Assembly: GCA_001779955.1 (NCBI GenBank)
Contig: MFES01000030.1
Coordinates: forward strand, 20,424-32,146
Length of the DNA stretch: 11,723 bases
Source of the DNA: Candidatus Doudnabacteria bacterium RIFCSPHIGHO2_02_FULL_46_11
GTDB taxonomy: Bacteria > Patescibacteriota > Doudnabacteria > UBA920 > 2-02-FULL-46-11
Direction: 5' to 3'
Position 1 is the first letter of the stretch, and each line of letters opens with the position of its first letter. A program made the translations under genes and the position numbers. Positions 1 through 6,712 of this stretch are shown piece by piece. The notes below the pieces were generated by a model. That model saw only the letters and a list, made by a program, of their open reading frames with translations, made no database searches and was not told the DNA's origin.

Positions 1-2
1 GA

Positions 3-185
3 AGTAGTTTTGTTTCCGCAAATGAAGGAGAAATAGGGAGGGTTCTGACCAGCGCTTTTCGAACAAACATGCTCAATTTTCCCGGCGGAAAATTGGCATT
101 CGCTCTTGACTGGTTTTTCACGCGGACTCGGAACCGGCAAACCAGCCTCCGAGAAGTTTTTCTCAAAGACTTGTCATCACCCTAA
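3..185 (+). CDS. C-terminal fragment of an unrecognised protein
   Basis: The third forward frame is open from the window edge for 60 codons and stops with TAA at 183-185. The stop lies 17 bases before the serS ATG, which suggests the two genes are co-transcribed. The visible tail is basic and aromatic, with segments such as LNFPGGKLAFALDWFF and TSLREVFLKDLSSP, and looks like the end of a folded or membrane-associated protein. No start codon or diagnostic motif is in view, so no function is assigned. The first frame also ends early (TAG at 34-36, preceded by 11 sense codons) and is a weaker alternative for the upstream gene end. Hairpin-forming stretches at 74-95 and 127-164 lie inside this frame and may be coincidental. 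Confidence 0.5.
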   Translation, partial: SSFVSANEGEIGRVLTSAFRTNMLNFPGGKLAFALDWFFTRTRNRQTSLREVFLKDLSSP

Positions 186-202
186 AAAGAGAAGCTAAAA
201 AT

Positions 203-1540
203 ATGTTGGACATAAAATTAATCAGGGAAAATCCGGATAAAGTTAAAAAGGGCATTGCCGCCAAGGGCGCGCCCGCGGATCTGGTTGGCCAGGTATTAAA
301 AGTGGATACCGAGCGCCGCAAATTGCAGACAGAATTGGATGTGATTAAGGCGGAAAAGAACAAGCTCGGAAAGGAAATCGGCAAGTTATCTCCGGAGGAA
401 CGCGATGCCAGAATCGCCGGACTCCGCGCGCAGGATGTAAAAGCCGATGCGCTTGAGGAAAATTTTAAAAAAGCAAGCGAAGAATTAACAAAAATTTTAA
501 GCAGAATTCCTAATTTGCCAGATGATGGCGTTCCGTCGGGCCGCGATGAAACGGAAAATGTCGTAGCTAAAACCGTAGGCCAGCCGACCAAGTTTAAATT
601 TGATCATACCGATTATTTGACTCTGGCTCATGAAATGGATCTGGTGGATACTGAAGCCGCGGCCAAAGTATCGGGCAGCCGCTTCGGTTATTTAAAGGGT
701 GCTGCCGCCTGTCTGCAATTCGCCTTGGGCCAGCATGTTTTAAATACTTTAACCAATCCAAAAATAATTGAAAAAATAGCCAAATCTGTTGATAACAGCT
801 TGACCCGAGTTCCGTTTGTGCCGGTAGTGCCTCCGGTTATGATTCGTGAGGACGCTTATTGGAAAACTGCCAGAATTGATTTAGAAGACAAAGAAGAGCG
901 CTATTATATACCAAAGGATGAACTATACCTTATCGGCAGCGCCGAACATACCCTTGCCCCGATGCATATGGATGAGATCTTAAACGAGAACGAACTGCCC
1001 AAGCGTTACCTAGGTTTTTCCACGGCCTTTCGCCGCGAGGCCGGAACTTATGGCAAGGACACCAAAGGAATTATAAGGGTGCATCAGTTCGACAAATGGG
1101 AAATGGAGGTATTTGCCGACCCAAAGAATTCGCGGACTGAATACGAGTTCATTATTGCCGTTCAGGAATATCTCGTTTCGTCTTTAGGGCTTCCTTACCG
1201 GGTGATGCTCAAATGTACCGGCGATATAGGCGGCCCGAACGCGCGCGGCGTGGACATTGATGTCTGGCTTCCCGGTGAAAACAATTATCGCGAAACCCAC
1301 ACTGCCGATTTTATGACCGACTATCAAACCCGCCGTTTAAATACCAGGCTGCGCCGGCCAAACGGCGATTTGGAATTTGTCCATACCATTGATGCCACCG
1401 CTTTTGCTATCGGGCGCATGATTGTGGCAATAATAGAAAATTACCAGCAGGCCGACGGGAGCATAAAAGTGCCGAAAGTTTTACAGAAGTACCTTCCATT
1501 CAAAGAGATAAAAGGGCCGTTTGGGATGGGGAATAATTAA
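203..1540 (+). CDS. serS: Seryl-tRNA synthetase
   Basis: Class II aminoacyl-tRNA synthetase that activates serine with ATP and loads tRNA-Ser in the cytoplasm. At 445 residues it has normal bacterial length. Residues 1 to about 105 have the SerRS N-terminal pattern: MLDIKLIRENPDKV, then a charged helical arm (about 30-100) that forms the tRNA-binding coiled coil. The catalytic core shows LIGSAEH (243-249, the TAE region), motif 2 at FRREAGTYGKDTKG (276-289) followed by RVHQFDKWE, and motif 3 around HTIDATAFAIGRMIVAIIEN (394-413) with Arg405. Departures from the textbook enzyme are YRETHTADFMTDYQTRR where YREISSCSNCxDFQARR is usual, and IDAT where LNGS or LNNT is usual. The ATG has a weak purine-rich site (AGAGAAG, 188-194) about 8 bases upstream. 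Family assignment is secure; the effect of the pocket changes is unknown. Confidence 0.97.
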   Translation: MLDIKLIRENPDKVKKGIAAKGAPADLVGQVLKVDTERRKLQTELDVIKAEKNKLGKEIGKLSPEERDARIAGLRAQDVKADALEENFKKASEELTKILSRIPNLPDDGVPSGRDETENVVAKTVGQPTKFKFDHTDYLTLAHEMDLVDTEAAAKVSGSRFGYLKGAAACLQFALGQHVLNTLTNPKIIEKIAKSVDNSLTRVPFVPVVPPVMIREDAYWKTARIDLEDKEERYYIPKDELYLIGSAEHTLAPMHMDEILNENELPKRYLGFSTAFRREAGTYGKDTKGIIRVHQFDKWEMEVFADPKNSRTEYEFIIAVQEYLVSSLGLPYRVMLKCTGDIGGPNARGVDIDVWLPGENNYRETHTADFMTDYQTRRLNTRLRRPNGDLEFVHTIDATAFAIGRMIVAIIENYQQADGSIKVPKVLQKYLPFKEIKGPFGMGNN

Positions 1541-1670
1541 ACTCCAAACTTCAATCTTCAAACCCCAATAACACCTCCCGTCGAAGACTAGGTTTCGACG
1601 GGCAATCAACCTCCAATTCCGGAATTGATATTTGAAGTTTGATGATTGTTTGAGGTTTGTGGATTGAGGG
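1541..1670. repeat. Spacer with nested inverted repeats and degenerate words
   Basis: This spacer holds several nested symmetries. CAAACTTCAA (1545-1554) is the exact reverse complement of TTGAAGTTTG (1632-1641). Inside that pair is a 9-bp hairpin, CCCGTCGAA (1577-1585) with TTCGACGGG (1594-1602), and a 14-bp perfect palindrome CAATTCCGGAATTG (1614-1627). From 1632 onward the sequence repeats variants of the word TTGAGGTTTG up to the ftsQ start. The same word family recurs around 8352-8440. No U-tract follows the hairpin, so a classic terminator is not supported. It may act on RNA processing or simply be spacer repeat. Confidence 0.6.
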
Positions 1671-1673
1671 TTG

Positions 1674-2633
1674 ATGATTATAAGTATGACCTTGCGATTT
1701 AACGGACGGGGAAGGGCTACTGGCCTAAAAAATAAGGTTAATCCGTCATTACGCTTCCGCCGGCAAAATTTTCAAGCCAAAATAGAAACGCAAAAAATGA
1801 AAAATTCTGCCAAGAGGTACCACAGCGGCGGGTCTTTCGGCATTTTTACGCCTGTTGGTTTGGCCGCGGCCTTGGGCGGCCTTATTTTGGTTGTCGTTTG
1901 CTCATGGTTTTTTGTTTTCAGCGCCAAATTTTTGGTAAATCAGGCGGCGATTGAAGGCGGCACTACTTTGACGGCCGAACAAATTGATAAAATTTTCTAT
2001 AATTTGCAGGATAAGCGCATATTCTTCATCATTCCGGGAAATCATTATCTTTTCCTTGATGCAAAGGATATATCGGCTGAAGCTCAAAAGTTGTATCCCC
2101 ATATCGAAGCGGCAACCAATTTTCAAAAAGATTTTCCCAATAAGGTGGTGTTTGGCTTGGCTGAAAAAAAGTATGCTTTTGTTTTAATCGGCAATGACGG
2201 ACGGCATTATTTAGTGGATGCCGGCGGGATAGTTTTAGGAGCCTTGCGGACGGCTGCGCCGGAGGGCCTGATTTATCTTAAAACAGCCGAGCCCAGCGGC
2301 AGTTTGCTGCCCGGGGCAAAAGTTTTGAACGAAGCTTTCTTGGGGTTTGCCGAAAAAATTAAGGAGCTTTGGCCCGCGGCTTGGCAATTTAAGCCGGTGA
2401 GCATGGAAATTTATTCAGAAAAAGAAGCAGGGGAACATCGAATTTTTACAAGCGAGGGCTGGTTCATAAAAACTGAACGCGGAGATAATCCGGAGAATTT
2501 GATACAAAATTTGAGCTTGATTTTGCAGGATGAAATAAAAACCGATGAGGTCAGGCAGAACCTGGCTTATATAGATTTACGTTTGTCGAATCGGGCGTTT
2601 TATTGTAGTAAGGGGCAGGCCTGTTCGAGATAA
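1674..2633 (+). CDS. ftsQ: FtsQ/DivIB-like cell division protein
   Basis: Probable bitopic divisome protein linking early and late division proteins outside the membrane. From the ATG at 1674 it has 319 residues. A basic cytoplasmic tail of about 58 residues is followed by one hydrophobic helix (IFTPVGLAAALGGLILVVV and onward, roughly 58-85), then a POTRA-like region (VNQAAIEGG to PNKVVFGLAEKKYAFVLI) and the FtsQ hallmark YLVDAGGIVLG. Near the end, LAYIDLRLSNRAF matches the family's terminal IDLR strand. The start is uncertain: TTG 1671, ATG 1674 and ATG 1686 are close together just after a GAGGG (1666-1670), and ATG 1797 would remove most of the basic tail. It stands alone, without ftsA, ftsZ or mur genes beside it. 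FtsQ is poorly conserved, so the call rests on topology and these short motifs. Confidence 0.75.
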   Translation: MIISMTLRFNGRGRATGLKNKVNPSLRFRRQNFQAKIETQKMKNSAKRYHSGGSFGIFTPVGLAAALGGLILVVVCSWFFVFSAKFLVNQAAIEGGTTLTAEQIDKIFYNLQDKRIFFIIPGNHYLFLDAKDISAEAQKLYPHIEAATNFQKDFPNKVVFGLAEKKYAFVLIGNDGRHYLVDAGGIVLGALRTAAPEGLIYLKTAEPSGSLLPGAKVLNEAFLGFAEKIKELWPAAWQFKPVSMEIYSEKEAGEHRIFTSEGWFIKTERGDNPENLIQNLSLILQDEIKTDEVRQNLAYIDLRLSNRAFYCSKGQACSR

Positions 2634-2671
2634 TTTTTTTTAAAAAACCGCGGAATTAATGGTTTTTCCCA

Positions 2672-2713
2672 AAAGCAACAGGGCGACTCCATATGGAGTC
2701 GCCCTGTTGCTTT
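2672..2713. terminator. Bidirectional terminator, perfect 21-bp palindrome
   Basis: A perfect inverted repeat with 21-base arms is centred at 2692/2693 on CTCCATATGGAG. Its GC-rich core (CAGGGCGACTCC) is flanked by A-rich sequence on the left and T-rich sequence on the right, so it reads as a strong intrinsic terminator in both directions. It lies between the convergent ends of ftsQ (2633) and the glycosyltransferase ending at 2777. A weaker stem, AAAAACC with GGTTTTT, precedes it at about 2643-2666. Confidence 0.88.
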
Positions 2714-2716
2714 CTT

Positions 2717-2748
2717 CTATTCCTAAATTCTTAAGAATTTAGGAATAG
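2717..2748. repeat. Second perfect palindrome, 32 bp, AT-rich
   Basis: Arms of 16 bases, CTATTCCTAAATTCTT and its exact reverse complement, meet at 2732/2733 with no spacer. It starts four bases after the first palindrome. Being AT-rich and lacking a clear U-tract on the right, it is a poor classic terminator. It could serve as a back-up terminator for the minus-strand gene, or as a protein-binding or dispersed repeat site. Confidence 0.7.
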
Positions 2749-2776
2749 TTCCGTTTTCTAATTATTGTTAACAACA

Positions 2777-4345
2777 CTATTTAATTAAGTATTTTGTCAC
2801 AAATATCTCTCCGCGGTGATTAAAGACATCCGGGAATTTTTGTTCGTCCATTTCCTGCCAGTTACTCGGCACTTCGGGCTTATTGCCGCCAAAGCCCGTG
2901 GTCCAAAGGAGCATCACAGTTTCACCCTTTTTAGCGAATGCCGAGAGGTTACCGACGAAATCGTGGTCTTCAAGAAGAGCGGTTCCGGAAAAATGCGGCA
3001 ATTGGTTAACATGTGTGATGCCTTGCAAGTATAAAATAGGTTCAGGCGTAATTTTCATTTCACAGGCCAGTGAGGCTCCGCGGATTTGATCAAAGTACAG
3101 TTCATAATAATATTGATAGCTGAAATAGATAAAAGTTGACGAGACGATGACTTTTTCCGGGGCGGAAGCGACATTCTGCGGGCAGCGGATAGGATAGTGG
3201 TCAAAAATATATTGTGAAGCGGCGGTCATACCGGGGCGGTTTTTGGCATCAATGGTTTTTAAGCCGTCAGCATAAGAAATTACGCTGCCAACCAGCATGG
3301 CGACAAGCAAACCCAGGCCGATCTTTTTGTATCTAATCGAAAGCAGGCTGGCCGCCAAGATTGTGGTGATGAACATGGCCGCAAAAATAAAGTAGCGGTC
3401 AAGAAAAAGGGCGGTCTTGAGTGAAACAAGGATAGCTAAAACAAACGGAATAATGGCCATCATTCCGATAAATAGATAATTCATACCGCGGTATTTGTAG
3501 AAGTAGATCAAAAGCAGAGCGAGGAAAATTATCGCAGTGATAATCAACACATTTTGCGGCGCCCACTGAAAACCACCAAGTAATATTTTCCAAATTGTCA
3601 GCGGTACGCTCCAAATATCCATTTTAGGTATCCAGTAGCTTTCTTGAACCTGGCTGAACTGCTTCCAAAAGGTCGGAAGCCACGGAATATATAAAACAGC
3701 GGCCAAAACGTAGGCGCCAAGCCAGCGCCAGGCGTGTCCGGCTTGCCGCAAACGCAGGCGTAAAAAGTCTTTCCCGTAATTTTTAACCCACCAGACCAGG
3801 ACAAACAACCCTTGGGCGGCAATGGAGAAAAACATGAAATAATGGTTCAGGGCTGAAGCAGTTGTTAAAAGCGCATAGGGAAGCCACCACTTCCATTTGT
3901 TAGTTTCCAAGGCTTTAAGCAGTACCCAAGTACTGGCAACTACCAAAAAGGTACCAAGTGTATACATTCGGGCCTCTAATGAGTATTGAATGTGGAAGGG
4001 GTTCACGGCAAGCAAAGCGGCCGCGGCAAGCGAAAGCCTTTGGCTTTGGGTAATTTTTTTTATCAAAACATAAAGCATAAAAACCGTGGCCACGCCGAAC
4101 AAAACCGAGAAGCCGCGAAGGCTGGCCAGCGAGTGGCCAAAAATATTTGCCCAAACATCGAGCAACCAGTAGTAAAAAGGCGGGTGCACGTCCAAGGCGA
4201 TGCGGCGCATCATTTCGTCAAAAGGCATGCGGATAAGCAGGGCCGAGAAAGCCTCGTCGTGCCAGAGGGCGAGGGTGGTGAAATTCCAAACGCGCATCAA
4301 AAGCGCGACTAAAAGAATTATGGGCAGAGCGAGTTTTTTAAGCAT
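2777..4345 (-). CDS. GT-C membrane glycosyltransferase, GT39/ArnT-like
   Basis: Integral membrane glycosyltransferase of the PMT/ArnT-like GT-C fold, expected to transfer a sugar from a polyprenyl-phosphate sugar to an acceptor on the outer face of the membrane. After a first hydrophobic helix comes LALWHDEAFSALL, whose Asp-Glu pair is the acidic catalytic motif in the first outer loop of this family. LDVHPPFYYWLLDVW follows, the usual HPPxYY segment. About ten further hydrophobic helices run to roughly residue 360, followed by a soluble C-terminal domain of about 160 residues. I chose ATG at 4345 (522 residues); an in-frame TTG at 4363 would add six residues, and neither has a good Shine-Dalgarno. 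It follows another GT-C gene on the same strand and may share its transcript. Sugar and acceptor cannot be read from sequence. Confidence 0.88.
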   Translation of the reverse strand: MLKKLALPIILLVALLMRVWNFTTLALWHDEAFSALLIRMPFDEMMRRIALDVHPPFYYWLLDVWANIFGHSLASLRGFSVLFGVATVFMLYVLIKKITQSQRLSLAAAALLAVNPFHIQYSLEARMYTLGTFLVVASTWVLLKALETNKWKWWLPYALLTTASALNHYFMFFSIAAQGLFVLVWWVKNYGKDFLRLRLRQAGHAWRWLGAYVLAAVLYIPWLPTFWKQFSQVQESYWIPKMDIWSVPLTIWKILLGGFQWAPQNVLIITAIIFLALLLIYFYKYRGMNYLFIGMMAIIPFVLAILVSLKTALFLDRYFIFAAMFITTILAASLLSIRYKKIGLGLLVAMLVGSVISYADGLKTIDAKNRPGMTAASQYIFDHYPIRCPQNVASAPEKVIVSSTFIYFSYQYYYELYFDQIRGASLACEMKITPEPILYLQGITHVNQLPHFSGTALLEDHDFVGNLSAFAKKGETVMLLWTTGFGGNKPEVPSNWQEMDEQKFPDVFNHRGEIFVTKYLIK

Positions 4346-4388
4346 AAGAAGTTGATTTCTCAATTCCCAATTTCTGATTTCTAAACCC

Positions 4389-4465
4389 CACTACGCCCCT
4401 CCGGAGCAACGCTCGGGCAAGCAATATCAGATTGCGGCGCACTTTGAAGCTTTAGCGGAGAAGTG
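4389..4465. repeat. 77-bp branched inverted-repeat element between the GT-C genes
   Basis: A GC-rich island sits in otherwise AT-rich spacer. Its ends pair imperfectly: CACT, CTCCG and AGC on the left pair with GCT, CGGAG and AGTG on the right. Inside are two hairpins, GAGC-AAC-GCTC (4404-4414, extended by CCG with CGG) and GCAAT-ATCAG-ATTGC (4421-4435). The flanks are degenerate words (CCAATTTCTGATTTCT on the left, GAAAATTGAAAATTTT on the right). It has no coding potential. It looks like a small dispersed repeat or a MITE-like relic and could fold as a multi-branched RNA in the intercistronic transcript. Confidence 0.45.
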
Positions 4466-4500
4466 TTTGAAAATTGAAAATTTTAAATTGTAAAATTGTC

Positions 4501-6192
4501 CTAGGGCTGTTCGTAAACTTTCATGATTACTTCATTAAACCGGTTATATTCTTTTTTCACGAGCCGGGCCGCCGGATAATATCGCTCGAAGGCTTGCGTG
4601 TCATGAATGGTGGATTGGCTGAAAATTACCTGGTCGCCGGGTTTTAGGCTTAGGCCAAAATCGGGCCGGTCCTCGATTTTTACTTCAGCCGGCCCGCGCC
4701 ATAACGAACTCGGATCGACAATTTGGTAGGGCTGATTGGTTTCCGTTGTCATATACCTGGGAGTTTGTTCGGAGAATAGGTCAATTACCAGATAGGTTTG
4801 CTCTTTGTTATTGCGTTCGTTCAGATATTTGCTTACGGTTGTCAGGTCGGCGCGGAAGGCATAATCGTAATCCGGCGAATTGGCGGCTATGCCGAAATAG
4901 GCATACATTCCGTAAAACATTTCGGCCACGAGAAGAATGCCGAGGGCGGTGTTGACCATGAATTTTCCCCCAAATCTCGAGTAATTTCGCTCGTGAGGCG
5001 GCCGGCTGACAATTTCGTTTATGAACAAAGCCGGAATAATAAAGACGGCCGGAATTATGCCTATAAGGCGCAAGCCGTGGGGGATGCCCTCGGCGGTAAG
5101 AATTTCCGGCGCGGTCATAAAGAGAAACCACAAAGCTATCACGAAAAATGGCAGACGCTTGAGATTTATAGCCGTATCCGATTCATTTTTAGCTTTTTTA
5201 AGCCCATAAATCACGAAAAGTGCGGCTTGAGTCAGAACCAAAATTAGGCCAAGCAAGAAGAACGGCGAAATCAAGAAAGACAAAAAGGGAAATCCGGAGA
5301 CGTTGTGCCGCCAGTTGAGGGCACCTTCGGTGAAAAAGGCCATGATAGTTTTTCCGACAACTTCGAGGAAAGTGCCTATGACATCGCCGTTATTCAACGA
5401 GTCGGAAAAAATCGATACCTGGCCCGAGCGGCCGACTATGAATTCGGGGTGTTTGATGAAATAGAGAGCGAGCGGAAGTATGGTAAGAATTGACGAAGCG
5501 ACGCCGGCTAAAAAACCTCTCCAGTATTTTTTGACAATCTGCCATTTTTGAGTGCGCCTGAAGTCAATTATGATGAGCCCCACAAAAGTAATAAATAAGA
5601 CCGGCACCATCATTCTGTAGGAAATGTAGGTGTAAAAGCCTAAAGCGAATGACGAGCCGGCGAGTATTGCCGACAAGTAATAATCGGCGCGTGATTTGGC
5701 CTGGGCCACGCGCGTGGCAAAGTAGAAAAATAAAAGCGCAAAAAGCGGAGTAAGGTTTGCCCGAAAGGCCGTGCGCGACATGGTTACATACCAACTGCTG
5801 ACTGCGGCCAAGAATGCCGCCACAAAACCGGCTAAGCTGCCGAACCATCGGCGGACAAGGAGAAAAGTGAAAAGTACGACCAGCAAGCTGACCGTGGCCG
5901 AGACCAAATGGTGGGCCAGGGGCGTTCGGCCGAAAAGCATCACCGCCGGCGCTATCATATAAAAAAACAAGGCCTCGCGTCCGTTGCCTCTTTCATAGAA
6001 CGGCTGGCGGTCGCCGTTTAAAATTGAATTTATATCTAAACCATTGGCCGCTTCGTCCGGAAAAAGTCCGCCCGGCAGGTTTTCTATTTGCGTATAGCGA
6101 AAGACCGCAGCCGTGGCCAGTAAAACAATGAAAAGGGAGTATTTTTTACCATAATGCCACCAAAAAATCACGGCCTCATTTATGTTTTTCAT
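4501..6192 (-). CDS. GT-C membrane glycosyltransferase, GT39-like, second copy
   Basis: A 563-residue polytopic membrane protein of the same broad GT-C class as its downstream neighbour but only distantly similar to it. After the first helix (about 18-33) the motif GGLFPDEAANGLDI carries the family Asp-Glu pair at D46-E47. GNGREALFFY (69-78) occupies the place of the HPPLYY segment, so His is replaced by a Gly-Arg-Glu version. About ten to twelve hydrophobic helices run to roughly 425. The last 135 residues are soluble and probably outside the cell. It likely uses a polyprenyl-phosphate sugar donor. The start is an ATG at 6192 without Shine-Dalgarno, 30 bases from the divergent gene at 6223. 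Two different GT-C enzymes side by side suggest successive additions to one glycan or protein target, which is an inference. Confidence 0.85.
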   Translation of the reverse strand: MKNINEAVIFWWHYGKKYSLFIVLLATAAVFRYTQIENLPGGLFPDEAANGLDINSILNGDRQPFYERGNGREALFFYMIAPAVMLFGRTPLAHHLVSATVSLLVVLFTFLLVRRWFGSLAGFVAAFLAAVSSWYVTMSRTAFRANLTPLFALLFFYFATRVAQAKSRADYYLSAILAGSSFALGFYTYISYRMMVPVLFITFVGLIIIDFRRTQKWQIVKKYWRGFLAGVASSILTILPLALYFIKHPEFIVGRSGQVSIFSDSLNNGDVIGTFLEVVGKTIMAFFTEGALNWRHNVSGFPFLSFLISPFFLLGLILVLTQAALFVIYGLKKAKNESDTAINLKRLPFFVIALWFLFMTAPEILTAEGIPHGLRLIGIIPAVFIIPALFINEIVSRPPHERNYSRFGGKFMVNTALGILLVAEMFYGMYAYFGIAANSPDYDYAFRADLTTVSKYLNERNNKEQTYLVIDLFSEQTPRYMTTETNQPYQIVDPSSLWRGPAEVKIEDRPDFGLSLKPGDQVIFSQSTIHDTQAFERYYPAARLVKKEYNRFNEVIMKVYEQP

Positions 6193-6222
6193 TTTGGTTT
6201 TTAAATGCTAAAATAAATCGAA
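6193..6222. promoter_or_regulatory. Compact divergent promoter region
   Basis: Only 30 bases separate two divergent start codons. On the plus strand TGCTAAAAT (6206-6214) resembles an extended -10 element and would place the transcript start at about 6221-6223, that is at or next to the ATG at 6223, so that mRNA may be leaderless. No convincing -35 is visible. The minus-strand gene must also start within or beyond this gap. Confidence 0.4.
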
Positions 6223-6624
6223 ATGGGCATTTTAAAGCTTAAATATGAGCAATTGGCTGGAAAATTATTTCCCCGGTTGAAATCGAGTCCGACTTGGTTT
6301 CAGGATAGTTTTATTTTCTGGGGCTCGGTTTCGAGTTTCTTACTCATTATAATACTGATTTTAATCATTTTATTCAAGTTGCGGCCAAGTTCGGAGTTGG
6401 TGGCAGTGCATTATAATGTTCTAATCGGCGTTGATTTGGTGCAGAGGGGCTGGTATTTTTATGTTTTGCCACTAATTGCCGTACTCGTACTATCTTATAA
6501 TATTTTCCTTGCTCGTAAGTTTCACGGTTTTGAATCGTTTGCTTCGTACCTTTTGATAACGGCCAGCATACTTGCTTCGGGAATTTTGCTTGCCGCCGCC
6601 GCCGCTCTGATGTACCTGCCTTAA
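6223..6624 (+). CDS. Small three-helix membrane protein, unknown function
   Basis: A 133-residue protein with a short basic N-terminus and three hydrophobic helices at about 29-52, 77-96 and 106-131. Between helices 1 and 2 lies SSELVAVHYNVLIGVDLVQRG. The VHYN...GVD pattern recalls the PVHxNxxGxxD loop of DUF1648/SdpI-like membrane proteins, and similar small proteins are, from memory, frequent in CPR genomes. No catalytic motif is seen. It is followed by a hairpin terminator and then the GT2 gene on the same strand. No Shine-Dalgarno precedes the ATG; the start may be leaderless. A role in envelope function is only guessed from neighbours. Confidence 0.75.
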   Translation: MGILKLKYEQLAGKLFPRLKSSPTWFQDSFIFWGSVSSFLLIIILILIILFKLRPSSELVAVHYNVLIGVDLVQRGWYFYVLPLIAVLVLSYNIFLARKFHGFESFASYLLITASILASGILLAAAAALMYLP

Positions 6625-6659
6625 AAGCGGGCGCTTGAATTTATAGCCGCCGCTTTTTT
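6623..6659 (+). terminator. Probable intrinsic terminator
   Basis: AAAAGCGG (6623-6630), overlapping the stop codon, pairs with CCGCTTTT (6650-6657), and T residues continue to 6659. The loop of 19 bases is long for a terminator but can pair further (GCGC, GC with GCCG). It likely ends the small membrane-protein transcript. Confidence 0.55.
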
Positions 6660-6683
6660 AGAAGCGCGAGGGCAGGGATTAAT

Positions 6684-6691
6684 TATAGAAT
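6684..6691 (+). promoter_or_regulatory. Possible -10 element for the GT2 gene
   Basis: TATAGAAT lies 22 bases upstream of the ATG at 6713, in an AT-rich stretch just after the terminator. It gives a plausible start at about 6697. No good -35 is visible and only AGG touches the ATG as a ribosome site. Confidence 0.3.
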
Positions 6692-6712
6692 TAAATTTAG
6701 ACTTCGTTCAGG

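Noticed and set aside
1..185. T-box or other riboswitch upstream of serS
   Set aside because: No T-box consensus (such as AGGGTGGNACCGCG) is present, and the hairpins fall inside an open frame that ends 17 bases before serS.
4808..5131. ORFs in other frames within the GT-C genes
   Set aside because: They overlap clear membrane-protein coding sequence and show no family motifs.
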